A stretch of 64,000 nucleotides of DNA, taken from assembly GCF_037975245.1 (NCBI RefSeq), contig NC_092563.1:7933501-7997500 (forward strand). Direction: 5' to 3'. Source of the stretch: Apostichopus japonicus. Lineage: Eukaryota; Echinodermata; Holothuroidea; Aspidochirotida; Stichopodidae. Both the position numbers and the translations under genes were made by a program. Under the pieces are notes generated by a model, which saw nothing but the letters and a program-made list of their open reading frames with translations, was not told where the DNA came from and did no database searches. Positions 12,501 through 22,929 of this stretch are shown here, one piece after another. The number at the start of each line of letters is the position of its first letter. The first letter of the stretch is position 1.

Positions 12501-12813
12501 AAATATTTCAGAACAATACCCAAGTCCAAAGTTTTCCCGGGAGTGGTTACACCTGTCGGTTTCATCGAGAAGAAGTCTTTTATTACGCGGAGCGTCCATA
12601 TAGTCAGGGGGGCGGACCCCCCCCCCCCCCCTGACGGACTCAAATGGACTGCTGGCGCCCTTTTCAGCTTTTTACTTATTCGCGATAATTGACTTTTTTA
12701 TTGCGCTCTCATCTACTATTGACATTTGTCACATTTTGTTGGTGTAATTTTCTGACAAAATGGCTATGACACCATTTATTCTTCGTTTATCTGCAAATTA
12801 GCAAGGCCCGGAA
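9531..12813. other. Upstream of the TRAF7-like gene; no coding gene recognised
   Basis: No exon with recognisable similarity was found. A possible first non-coding exon of the TRAF7-like gene ends at a strong minus-strand donor (GTAAGTGG) near 11460. A CCAAT motif at about 10893 would suit a promoter nearer the gene. 11900-12150 holds palindromic TTCCATTCGCGA/TGAATGGTTCC repeats. 12240-12600 holds about two diverged copies of a ~200-bp unit (shared CCCGGGAGTGG, TTTTATTACGC, CCTACGCGAGT). Confidence 0.45.
11940..12150. repeat. Palindromic GAATGGTTCCATTCGCGA-type repeat
   Basis: At least six copies of a self-complementary motif (TGAATGGT / CCATTCGCGA / TTCCATT) in both orientations within 200 bp. 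It could fold back strongly. The TTCGCGAATG core recalls the inner part of the terminal repeats at 18687-18773, but no end or target duplication was found here. Confidence 0.5.
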
Positions 12814-13577
12814 GCGAATTTCTTTTTCCTGAACCTTTCGGGCAGTGTACGTGGAGTTTAGCCAATCAGAGCGAGGCTGTGTTGATGACGTACTACTCAG
12901 TAAAGATGGTCAGTCGGGTAAATGCGTCCCCTCAATAACATAAGGTGGAAAACGAAAGAGCGCAAGTTCGAGCCCCCGTGTGGATTTTCCCCCCACTTTT
13001 TCTCATGTTCAAGTAGTTATGTCCAAGTATTATATCATGAATTGAAAATCGATATTATAAGTTATGTCGTGGTTTTCGTGCATGGTCATCTTATATATGA
13101 AACTCTGTAGATAGTGTGGTGAAAATATATATAGTTTCTTTTGTTTATTTTCCTTCTAGATCTTATAAGAGGGAAATCGGTCTCAGCCCCAAAATGTGGT
13201 ACATCCGTTTTAGGAAAGTTTATCTTAATTTAAAGGCAGATGACTTGCTAGAATAAAAGACAAGGGAAACAGATATTCATTCTGGAACAATTAAAGAGAG
13301 AGGATTTATTGCATAATAAAACAAGGGCAGTATACTTGCACTCTTATTTACCTAATTCGCTCATCAGTTTACAACAAACATTTGGCAGTTTCCACAATAA
13401 ACCGTTAATTACTGGACCTCGTCTCTCACAAGGAGGTGCTATAGGACTGTACCACTGTGTACAAATATTGCTGTGTAGATGTGTGTAAACTGTAAGTACG
13501 TAACAGACTACTGTACCAGTACTACAGTACTGAGTACAGTAATCACTGCCCGAAAGGTTCAGGAAAAAGAAATTCGC
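12814..13577. mobile_element. 764-bp DNA transposon with 34-bp terminal inverted repeats and 9-bp target duplication
   Basis: 12814-12847 (starting GCGAATTTCTTTTTCCTGAA) is the exact reverse complement of 13544-13577. The flanks are a perfect 9-bp duplication GGCCCGGAA at 12805-12813 and 13578-13586. The interior is AT-rich with no transposase frame, so it is non-autonomous. A 9-bp duplication points to the Mutator (MuDR/MULE) or Rehavkus group; superfamily assignment is inference. Confidence 0.88.
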
Positions 13578-13631
13578 GGCCCGGAAAGGGTCATTTCCGG
13601 CGATCTAGGGAGTATCATTACTCAACAAATT

Positions 13632-13676
13632 TCTGTACGCTCCGCGCCAACCTGTGGTGGCGCTCCGCTTAGATAG
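13632..13676 (-). repeat. Hairpin-forming GCTCCGCGCCAACC repeat, copy 1
   Basis: The sequence TACGCTCCGCGCCAACC, then GGTGGCGCTCCGC, is an imperfect palindrome. Its reverse complement recurs at about 18870-18915 and 19868-19912, and a variant (GCTACGCGCCA/TGGCGCGTAGC) at 20274-20306. The flanking bases ACTATCTAAGCGGAG are shared too, so this is a dispersed element fragment. Poly-C and CTCCGCCACTGG follow at 13705-13743. Confidence 0.6.
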
Positions 13677-13979
13677 TGTCGAAAGCGCCCCTACAGAACA
13701 TTCTCGCCCCCCCCCCTGGCCAATACCCCTAGCTCCGCCACTGGCGAGTATAATAAAAGCAAGTGAAATATATTTATTTATAGTCAAAAGGTTTCCCCTG
13801 TCAGATACTTCGTCAAATACCCTTACAGCATGTACTGTTCAATGAGTCGACGTATACCCTTCAATGCAGCTTCTACGCAGAGCCATACGGTTCTGCGTCT
13901 ATGCAAGTCGATAGAGAGGGCGCACTATCAGTAGGACATTGGAGGGTTTTGTTATTTCTATGAAGGGGAGTGTAACCTA

Positions 13980-14460
13980 ACGTGACATAATAATAAATTA
14001 CATTTATATAGCGCTTAATACAGCCTTTCAAAGCGCCTAACAAAGTAGGAAAGTGACAAAGGAAACCAAGGAAAGAGTTGTCTCTTGAAAATACAAAGGT
14101 AGGGAGAGCCACGAACGTGAAATGGGAGTTTGTTCCAAAGAGAAGGCCCAGCAACAAAAAAGACACGATCGCCATAACGAGTGCGGGTACGTGGACCAGG
14201 AGGTAATTGCAAATGCGCATGATAGGAAGAGCAAAGCGTAACTGTAGCTGACCGACGCAAAGGAATAAGAAGGTCAGTGATATATTGATGGGCAAGCACG
14301 TTGATCGCTTTGTAGGTGAGAAGTAGGATATTAAACTGGATGCACTGAGACATAACGATAACAGAGAAGCTCCAGGGCATGTGTAGGTGCCGCACCAAAC
14401 CGTAAATGGTGCTCATAGTAAGGTGTTGATATCCCAACAGGATACTTATGGCCAACAAGT
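13980..14460 (-). mobile_element. CR1/L2-like LINE 3' fragment, minus strand
   Basis: Minus-strand translation gives the typical end of a CR1/L2-type reverse transcriptase ORF: QFNILLLTYKAINVLAHQYI, then RTRTRYGDRVFFVAGPSLWN KLP and a final FKRQLF. The 3' end reads AAGCGCTATATAAATGTAAT followed by an ATT-rich tail at 13985-14000. It is 5' truncated at about 14460 and has no catalytic reverse transcriptase block, so it is dead. Confidence 0.82.
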
Positions 14461-15709
14461 AGAACTTTCTGATCTTTCCTCATGCACAAAATGTCACGTG
14501 TGACATGTCCATTTCGCTACGAGAGAAGGTGCATCAACACTTTCACCGGATATAGCCGCATCAATTCCATGCACCACCTTCCCTCCGTGACTTAGGTAAT
14601 GAACTAATATACCCCGCTGAAGGTACGCCATCTTGCATTATTGGGTATCCAGCCAAACATTAGATACTACATTGGGGGGGGGGGTCCTTGGCATCAACAA
14701 TATACAACCTGCCACTGGAAATAACACTTCTACATATCACTCTCTCTGTTCAACAGATAAATGCACAGTGTGTATGGTGGTACTGTCCTGGGCAAGAGAA
14801 ATACTTACATAGAAAAGGAGAAAGTAAATATACTCTTACACCTTAAATAAATTCAATTCTATTGGTCAAGAAGCTGCTAGATAGAAACCAAAACAAGCTG
14901 TATTTTTGAAATATTTCTTCAGCCTTTATTTAATTTCTGATCTGTGAACTAAGGTTGAACAAGCTCCGTTCATCATAATAAATCTTTTTTTTTTCATTTA
15001 AAAATGTTAAAAGTTGGTAATCCAAACCAACATCACACAACTGATGCTTTTAACATTTCTTTATACTGGTGCTGCAAGAAGAAGGCGGAACAGGCAGGAA
15101 TTGGGAAAAACATCCCAAATCGTCACCCCCCCCCACACCTTCTCCACTTCATTACCGCTTTGCCCAAAATGACATATACCAATTAGAAATATGGCCATGT
15201 AATATTTAATACTTTGATGTCCCCTAGATGATAATGGTGCCCATCTTTTCATTAAAAGCAATTCCTGACTATGCTTTTGATTACGAAACCCTTCTTTGAG
15301 ACAGGAAACCTTCAAACTAAAAGCCAAGTTTCCTAAATTCAAATAATGAATTTTTCGACAGTAGCAGTAACAGAAAAAGAGATAATTTTTTGTGTTGTAG
15401 TTCTGTTTTGACCAATTGAGCTGGTAACAAGTTTGTTAGCATCATTAATCTACTTTTGTGTGAGAACTGTTCCTCAGCATCGGTTACTAAAAGTCTTAGT
15501 CATGTCAGAAAAGTCTTCTTATGACTCTTCTGAAAAACACAGCAGCTACAAGATACCACATAAACAACAAAATGTTTACAGCATAATTTTGTTTTCACTC
15601 TGTGACTCTTACAGAATTCTGAAGGTTTACAGACTTTTTCCAGTCAGGATGAGAAATTGACCATAACATTCAAAACACTTTCAACTTGCAGAGAACACAG
15701 AAATTCAGC
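14461..15709. other. No gene recognised; possible distal 3' UTR of NDUFB9
   Basis: AT-rich sequence with a poly-G run at 14673-14682 and a poly-C run at about 15127. No exon or repeat family recognised. The 3' end of NDUFB9 transcripts is not obvious: no canonical minus-strand AATAAA was seen within 800 bp of the stop, the nearest being at about 14926. Confidence 0.4.
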
Positions 15710-15900
15710 AGGCCGAGCTGCATTTCACTATGCTTACAAAAATTCACAAAAGGCGAAGAAGATTTCAAGAAAAAAAAGAAAGATGCCCCGAAGAGAGATA
15801 ACACTGAATCCACGCTGATCCAAACTTCTCAATGCCCATTCTCCAAATATGCTGAGAAATAACATTCCTTCCTCTATTGTCTCTATTGTTCATAAAATAA

Positions 15901-18529
15901 TTATTTTGGGACATAAAACTGATCGTCGTGCTCTCCTCCTAGTCTCGGTGGAGGCGGTGGAATTTTTCCTTCTATGGCCAGTTTTTCCTCTTCTGCTACC
16001 AGTTCCTTCCATCTCGCTGTCTCGTCTTGCAACCTCTTCTCCCGGCGAGCAAAGTATGTCGGGTATCTGGCTCGTTCTGCTGGATGCCAGTTATCCAAGA
16101 CCTTGAAAGAGGAGGAGGAAGATGAGGAGGAAGATGAGGAGGAAACAGGAGGTCATTGTCTGGATTCACATATATGCAATGTGTACAATTCAATGTGTGT
16201 TATAGTAGAAAAATATTTTCCCCTTTGCCCCAGTGACAAAAAGGTTACTCTGTGGGACTATAGCTCTGCAGAGGTATATATGTGGTTGTGTCCCTGTTTA
16301 CAGATGGATAGTTTCTTAAACGTAATCTCACACTATGATCCTCCAACAACACAAGATGTGTTAATAAATAAGCCATAATTTTCAACGTAGAATTTTTCTG
16401 TGCCAAACTCAACAGTCTCTAACTCTCTAATTAGGAGTAACTCACTGGTCTTGTACTATACATATTTCTTATTTAGAATGAGGAGTAACCAAGTATGTGT
16501 GAATATCAATTGGTTGGCCAGAATGTGGAAGACTTTGAATGCAAAGTAGAGTGATGTTTTAAGAAGATAACTCATAACTTGAATACTCAGGCTCTTGCAT
16601 TACAACCTGTGTTTTACCAAGCTCATACTTACCCATTCTGGTGATGGTATATTCCTCTCATATCTTGTTCCCCCAGATGAGTCAATAACTGGCAAAAGGA
16701 AGAAGAAAAATTTGAGGTTACATTTATTTTCCCTTTTTGACTGATAGAAATTTTAATAAGTGATCTTAACAATTGAAGCACTTACAAATATATGGCTGTG
16801 GATGCTGTCTCTCCCAAAATTCTTTTTCTCCTGCTTCAAGGCATCTAAGAGCAGCTTTCATATCCTTCTCATTTTTTTGTTCATCAAAACGTGCTCGCAG
16901 CAACACAGCCTGATACCTGAATTCGACTCTGAAAGGGAAAAAGAAATGTAACATAGTAAATGGTCAACAGTTTTTGAGAAGAGGTCATGAGCTTTCTCCA
17001 CAAACCTCTAGGTCATGGATATCCATCTCAATATTTTTTATTTAGTAAAAGATCATTTTATGAATCAAAATGCAGAACTCAAGCTATCTTCAGCCATAAG
17101 TGCACCATTGATAATTAAAAAAATTGCATATGACTTTCACAGCACTGGATACCTACTTTTCCATAAGTTCTGTTTAATCTACATTATTCTCCTACTGATG
17201 GGCAAGTTAGAAAATATTACTAAAATTAGATCTTCAGTTTAATGTGAATATGCATTGCATTTCCAACCAACACAAAATATAGCTTATAATATGGCATTTA
17301 TTGCAAGAACTTTCTTTACAATGTGTACTTCTGTTAGCAACATTTAACATTAGATAGCTAATGTAGCCTTACCCTGAGAAATTATTATTTCACTTCAGCT
17401 AAAACATGCTAAAATGATGAGGCTATGGGTAGGTGGGGGAAAGGGCTCTGGGGTATTACTAAAACGAATGACAATTGCGTTACACATAACGAATGACAAT
17501 ATGTTGTACACACTAAAAAATTGCGTTAACTAAAACGAATGACAGTGAATGACAGCACAGACATTTGTTCAACCGGATATCACAGTTCAGACTTCGTGGG
17601 TATATCAAAGCCACGCAAACGGAGTGGACGCGAAGTGGGTGGCTTACAGATCTAGTAAAGTACGGACAAGATACAAACGCACCTTATAGTAAGCGAAATT
17701 GTAAGTCTGATTTTAAAAAGTAAATTTAACGTCATTTTTCCGATATTAATTGTTAGAAACTAACAATACTATAATCTTGAAACGGCTTCAGTTATTTTTC
17801 TGTATAAATCTACAGAGGTAAATGTCAAAAGCACAGCACTCAAGCGCATTCTCACACAAAAACTTTCCCTGTGGTATCTATCTGTAAATTACACCAAAAC
17901 CCTGCAACCACGTAGCCTAACATGCCATTTTCCTCAAATCATTTTGCGCAGAAAACCAATAACCGCATTTACTCCACTCCGTTAATCATTCTACCTCCAC
18001 TCAACACTGCACTTCGTTGTCGTTCGTTGTCATTAGCTGTCATTCGCTGTCATTCGTGAATGACAATTAACCCTGTACAAAGTCAATTGTCATTCGGTCA
18101 TTCGATGTCATTCGTTTTAGCTCTGGATTAACCTTCAATCATATATATATGATCGGCCTATATAGGACGGTAAATACAATGTGGCCAGGCTCATGTTAAG
18201 CCAACTTTGGCTAGCACACAAATATGCATGTCAAATTCATTCATCGGTCTACTGTGTGTACCTAGCGGTTGGGCCCTTGCCTACTCTTCATTCAAAACTC
18301 AAATGGGCTTAGCAGTTTAGGCCTAAGCTAACTGACGGTAGGCTAGTAGTGTTAGAGTTACTGTTACTAATACTAGTGTAATTAGGCCTAACCTAGCTAA
18401 ACATTAAGTTTGGCAAATTTTAACGAGTCTCACTTACCTATCAACATACCAACATTGCAAGTGACGTACTGCCTTCTTGTACAACCTCAGGACGCGTTGT
18501 TGTTGTGTCAAAAGCGGACTGGCAGCCAT
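15901..18529 (-). CDS. NDUFB9: NADH dehydrogenase (complex I) 1 beta subcomplex subunit 9
   Basis: Four coding exons on the minus strand: 18529-18438, 16928-16786, 16688-16633 and 16101-15901 (163 residues; human is 179). Phases match at every junction. The protein starts [11 protein letters not shown] and carries the LYR-family motif near residues 14-23 ([12 protein letters not shown]). Then come the diagnostic blocks [35 protein letters not shown] and the joined [17 protein letters not shown], all as in NDUFB9/B22. It is a nuclear-encoded accessory subunit of the inner-membrane arm of complex I that binds acyl carrier protein through its LYR fold. The exon 4 acceptor has a long CTTCCTC tract. 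The C-terminus has a run of five prolines and ends YVPK. It is transcribed away from URI1. Exon 4, part of intron 3 and 190 bp downstream are duplicated at 19265-19725. Confidence 0.95.
17459..18120. mobile_element. Inverted-repeat element in NDUFB9 intron 1 with many CGAATGACA motifs
   Basis: The ends are 15-bp perfect inverted repeats (CTAAAACGAATGACA at 17459-17473; its complement ends at 18120). Further GAATGACA motifs fill the left 100 bp, and the reverse TGTCATTC fills the right 120 bp, giving repeated sub-terminal sites. The flanks CTCTGGGGTATTA (17446-17458) and CTCTGGATTA (18121-18130) look like a 10-bp target duplication with a 3-bp change. There is no coding capacity. It may be a MuDR-type element like the two 9-bp duplication elements nearby, but that is inference. 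Confidence 0.65.
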
Positions 18530-18677
18530 GTTTTCGTGCCAACCAGATACTAAATTGACAATTCTGTCTGTATCACTTTTGCTATATGTATTCAGCTCGC
18601 ATAGACCTGTGCGTGCTGCCTCTTCACGATCAAGTACAATACACTGAACTACAGTGCTATAGTACTGCTATACTCGG
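18530..18677. promoter_or_regulatory. Remaining NDUFB9 side of a probable NDUFB9/URI1 bidirectional promoter
   Basis: Only 148 bp separate the NDUFB9 start codon from the target duplication of the 4.4 kb transposon. Only 124 bp separate the other duplication copy from the URI1 start. Before insertion the two start codons were therefore about 280 bp apart, head to head, which is typical of a shared bidirectional promoter. No TATA box was seen. Confidence 0.55.
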
Positions 18678-18727
18678 TACAGAAAAACCGGTGTGAAGTT
18701 AGATACTTATTCCCCGTTCCTCGTTCG

Positions 18728-19267
18728 ACATTCGCGAATGAGTAACTACTACCTATTCAGTTACGTATTCGACGAAGTGATGATTTAGTGGTCAGTTTAA
18801 TTGGTCAAGCACTCTTTGCAGGCGAGGCAGAACGGGAAAATTATTGGGGGGGGGGGGGGCTAATATGTGGAGACTATCTAAGCGGAGCGCCACCATCGGT
18901 TGTCGCGGAGCGTACAAGAAAATTTTGGGTTTTTCAAACCCCCTCCCCCCCCAGATGGCCGGAAAAGGCACTTCCCGAGTGTTTTATGCTGCGAATACCT
19001 AGCCCTAAAACATGGGTCTCAAGCCTGCAATTTCTCAGATTGCACGTAAAAATCTGTAAAACTTTGTAATTTGTATATTCGATGGTGTTTTAAGAGAGTA
19101 GCTATTACTCGACGTGTACTCGCAAAGACGTTTTTGAGTGTAGTAAATTACTACTTGCAATTAAATGCAATAATTACAAGGGCGTCGGAAGCTATTTTTG
19201 ATTGGTGCGGTGGTTCAGACTTCAGAGTGTGGCCAACTATCATAATTGTCGGGGGACGTTTGGTAGG
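18728..19267 (+). repeat. Transposon internal segment, copy A
   Basis: It runs from inside the left terminal repeat (ACATTCGCGAATGAG) to GTTTGGTAGG. It is nearly identical to 19725-20267 except for G- and C-run lengths and isolated bases (for example GGAAAAGGCAC versus GGAAACGGCAC). It includes the hairpin motif GCGGAGCGCCACC at about 18878. Confidence 0.92.
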
Positions 19268-19725
19268 CCGAGCTGCATTTCACTATGCTTACAAAAATTC
19301 ACAAAAGGCGAAGAAGATTTCAAGAAAAAAAAGAAAGATGCCCCGAAGAGAGATAACACTGAATCCACGCTGATCCAAACTTCTCAATGCCCATTCTCCA
19401 AATATGCTGAGAAATAACATTCCTTCCTCTATTGTCTCTATTGTTCATAAAATAATTATTTTGGGACATAAAACTGATCGTCGTGCTCTCCTCCTAGTCT
19501 CGGTGGAGGCGGTGGAATTTTTCCTTCTATGGCCAGTTTTTCCTCTTCTGCTACCAGTTCCTTCCATCTCGCTGTCTCGTCTTGCAACCTCTTCTCCCGG
19601 CGAGCAAAGTATGTCGGGTATCTGGCTCGTTCTGCTGGATGCCAGTTATCCAAGACCTTGAAAGAGGAGGAGGAAGATGAGGAGGAAGATGAGGAGGAAA
19701 CAGGAGGTCATTGTCTGGATTCACA
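19265..19725 (-). pseudogene. NDUFB9 (fragment): Captured copy of NDUFB9 exon 4 with acceptor and 3' flank
   Basis: This block matches 15710-16170 with a constant offset of 3555 bp at both ends, so no indels; no mismatch was found on reading. It holds all of exon 4 (19656-19456 on minus, [10 protein letters not shown] to the stop), 69 bp of intron 3 with the pyrimidine tract and AG acceptor, and 191 bp after the exon. Exons 1-3 are absent, so it cannot encode NDUFB9. The left junction shares AGG with both parents and the right junction shares one A. The near-identity means the copy is young or kept alike by gene conversion. Confidence 0.93.
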
Positions 19726-20267
19726 CATTCGCGAATGAGTAACTACTACCTATTCAGTTACGTATTCGACGAAGTGATGATTTAGTGGTCAGTTTAATTG
19801 GTCAAGCACTCTTTGCAGGCGAGGCAGAACGGGAAAATTATTGGGGGGGGGGGGCTAATATGTGGAGACTATCTAAGCGGAGCGCCACCATCGGTTGTCG
19901 CGGAGCGTACAAGAAAATTTTGGGTTTTTCAAACCCCCTCCCCCCCCCCCCCAGATGGCCGGAAACGGCACTTCCCGAGTGTTTTATGCTGCGAATACCT
20001 AGCCCTAAAACATGGGTCTCAAGCCTGCAATTTCTCAGATTGCACGTAAAAATCTGTAAAACTTTGTAATTTGTATATTCGATGGTGTTTTAAGAGAGTA
20101 GCTATTACTCGACGTGTACTCGCAAAGACGTTTTTGAGTGTAGTAAATTACTACTTGCAATTAAATGCAATAATTACAAGGGCGTCGGAAGCTATTTTTG
20201 ATTGGTGCGGTGGTTCAGACTTCAGAGTGTGGCCAACTATCATAATTGTCGGGGGACGTTTGGTAGG
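19725..20267 (+). repeat. Transposon internal segment, copy A'
   Basis: Second copy of 18728-19267 at an offset of about 997 bp. It begins 41 bp inside the terminal repeat sequence, so the outer repeat end is missing, and continues at 20268 into sequence not seen in copy A. Placed directly after the NDUFB9 fragment, it looks like a return to element template after a copying excursion. Confidence 0.9.
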
Positions 20268-20561
20268 TCAAACTACGCTACGCGCCACCATGGTTGGCGC
20301 GTAGCGTAATGGAGATAACTTTGAAATTATGCCTCCCAGATTGCAGGAAATGGCACTTCCCGAGCTTGAAAATAAGACCCCGCCATTCCAGAGTAGTCAC
20401 ATTTAGCCTACTTGCCGTCATTATTATTGAAACTTATTGAAACATATACCTCCGAGATTTTTTTTCCCCATTTTTTAGTCCTACTTTTTTTTTTTCTTGC
20501 GTCGTGAATGTTGGTCCGGCGTTCGCCGGACCTGCCCGTACCGGCTCCGACGCCTATGAAT

Positions 20562-21595
20562 CACTGGCGGATCCAGGGCCTTTGTTTGGGAGGGGCCAAA
20601 GTGGCATTAGAGTGATATGGGGAGGGGTCTAAGGGGAGGGGGCTCCCCCTCCCCTTTGGAAAATTGTCTATTTCTGAATGCCCTCAGATGCAATTTGGTG
20701 CGACAAAAGTGTACAATGGTGATGTTAATTTACTTCTAAAAACAAAGTTTCCCAGGTGTAATTTTCTAAAATATTTGTAAAACAAAGTTGAGATCATCTT
20801 TCTCAAGAAATTTGATTTCTCATAGGTTATAAATTTCTTACAACCAGCCTGTAACTGCAAAATGGTGTTAAACTGTAAATCCTCATGCTCATACATTTAC
20901 ATAGCTCCCAACTCTTCTATTTCTGAATGCCCTCAAATGCTGGTCCATGCCACGAATCGCCGTCCTGGGGGAGGGGTATAAGGGGAGGGGGTGTCCCCCT
21001 CTCCTTTTGAATTTTTTTGGAATCCTGGTGATGCCTACATGTAAAATGGTGGCACTTAGAAAGGCTTTTGTCACCCAAAATTTTCTGAGAAATATGCATT
21101 TTTTGTGTGTAACATCAATAAATTGAATACTAGTTGATAATTCATTCTTTCCCGTGGCATGAAAATGTTCGCTGCTCGCCCCAATGAAAAGAAATATAGG
21201 CTAATTTGAGGTTCAAATGATGCTGTAAAGGAGGTTTTATACTCTATTATGCTAAATGCTAAAGAAATTATGGTTGCTAAGTCAAGATTTGATGCAATTT
21301 TTTTTATGTATACTTGACAATTACAATGCGGTTTTTTCGGACGCTTGTGCGGGTCAGCGGGTTTGGGTGTTAGAATGCGGGTCTAATTCCCGCGAATTGC
21401 GGGTCAGTTGGGAGCTCTGCATTTAATTTTAAACCAGAAAACGAAAAGGTTTAGACTAGTCTACCACTGCTATTCCTCTCGATTTTTTTAATTACCAATC
21501 ATATGATTTAGCGGATGTTCGGAAACACTTTTTGGCTCACCTTTGGGGGGGGGGGGGGGCATGGCCCCCCTTGCCCCCCCTTGGATTCGCCAGTG
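20562..21595. mobile_element. Possible hAT-like element nested in the 4.4 kb transposon
   Basis: The left end CACTGGCGGATCCAGGG and the inverted right end CACTGGCGAATCCAAGG match at 15 of 17 positions. The flanks CTATGAAT and CCCTGAAT agree at six of eight bases, which could be a worn 8-bp target duplication. The interior contains two related GC-skewed stretches (20620-20690 and 20960-20940 region) with CTATTTCTGAATGCCCTCA at 20670 and 20917. No transposase was recognised. Confidence 0.45.
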
Positions 21596-22130
21596 CCCTG
21601 AATTAAATAAATGTCATAAGAAAAAAAATAGAAAGCATTTCTTAATGTCAACAAATGGGTAATTCCAAAACCATGTGCAGTTGCCAACAAATTTCTATGA
21701 CCTAGCACTGTCATCATGTCATGAATGCATGTACCCTATACAGTACAGGCGAAATGCTAATATTGTGTTTTTGTTCGTTTAATAATTGATTGCGTTTAAA
21801 CATCAAGCCATGTTCCACGCCTTGCGTGTACTCGTAGTGTAAACGCAAATGTTGATGAGTGTAGCGTTTAGCTTATTACCCTCTTATTTAAAACACTAAT
21901 ATTCGATGAGGCATGATACAGACAATCAATTATCATATTTAATTATTACACTTATATAGTATACGTGTGCATCGGACAGATCGACAAGTATGCATTACAA
22001 AATGGGCAGATGCACGTTTCGGAGCCTTGGTAAATATTGGGGAGGCTTATCATGCATTTGCCCTCTCAACTTTTTCATTGGGGGGGGGGGCTGAGCCCCC
22101 CAAGCCCCCCCCCCTGTTCCGCCCCACTGA

Positions 22131-22929
22131 CTCTTTGGACCGGGCAAGACGCATTATGGTATCCTTCTACATTGTCATTAGAGTTCATATGACCCATTGG
22201 TTAGGTGGTCCAAGGCGTGCTGCATGGATAAGGGCCCAAAGCTTTTTCGTGGTCCCGTTACACTCATTGAAGAAGTAATGATTTAGTGGTCATTTAAATG
22301 GTCAAGCACTCTTTAGACCGGGCAAGACGCATCATGGTACTCTTCTACAATGTCCTTAGAGTTCATGTTAACTATCGGTTTGGTGATCCAAGGCGTGCTG
22401 CATGGATTAGGGCCCAAAGCTTTTTCGTGGTCCCGTTACACTCATTGAAGAAGTAATGATTTAGTGGTCATTTAAATTGGTCAAGCACTCTTTGGACCGG
22501 GCAAGACGCATTATCGTACCTTTCTACAATGTCTTTAGAGTTCATATGACCCATTGGTTGGGTGGTCCAAGGCGTGCTGGTTTTGATTAGGGCCCTAGTG
22601 TTTTTATTTCAGTTCCCGTTACATTCATCTAAAAAATTGTTGATTTAGTGGTCATTTTAATTGGTCAAGCACTCTTTGGACCGGGCAAGACGCATTATGG
22701 TATCCTTCTACAATGTTTTAAGAATTCATATGACCCATTGTTTGGGTGGTCCAAGGCGTGCTAGTCTTGATTAGGGCCTAAAGTGATTTTTTTCAGGTCC
22801 CGTTACATTAATTTAGGAACTGATGAACTAGTGGTCATTTTAGTTGGTCAAGAACTATTTGGACCGGGCAAGATGCATGATGGTACCCTTCTACATAGTC
22901 ATTAGAGTTCATATGACCCATAGATAAAC
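22131..22929 (+). repeat. ~180-bp tandem repeat, about 4.4 copies, inside the transposon
   Basis: Units start CTCTTTGGACCGGGCAAGACGC at about 22131, 22310, 22489, 22671 and 22853 (the last is partial). Each contains GGTCCAAGGCGTGCT, GTCCCGTTACA and GATTTAGTGGTCATTT. The last motif and GGTCAAGCACTCTTTG also occur once near the left end (about 18783-18818 and 19783-19818), so the repeat grew from an internal element sequence. Confidence 0.88.

Noticed and set aside
12600-12640. GTCAGGGGGG/CCCCCCTGAC hairpin as a terminator or element end
   Set aside because: It consists of homopolymer runs prone to chance pairing and sequencing error; no partner end or target duplication was found.
14015-14458. 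147-residue minus-strand frame as a host gene
   Set aside because: Its text is the conserved end of a CR1/L2-type reverse transcriptase, with the matching LINE 3' end.
15849-16106. 85-residue plus-strand open frame, repeated exactly at 19404-19661
   Set aside because: It is the antisense of NDUFB9 exon 4; the repetition is the 461-bp gene copy, not a new gene family.
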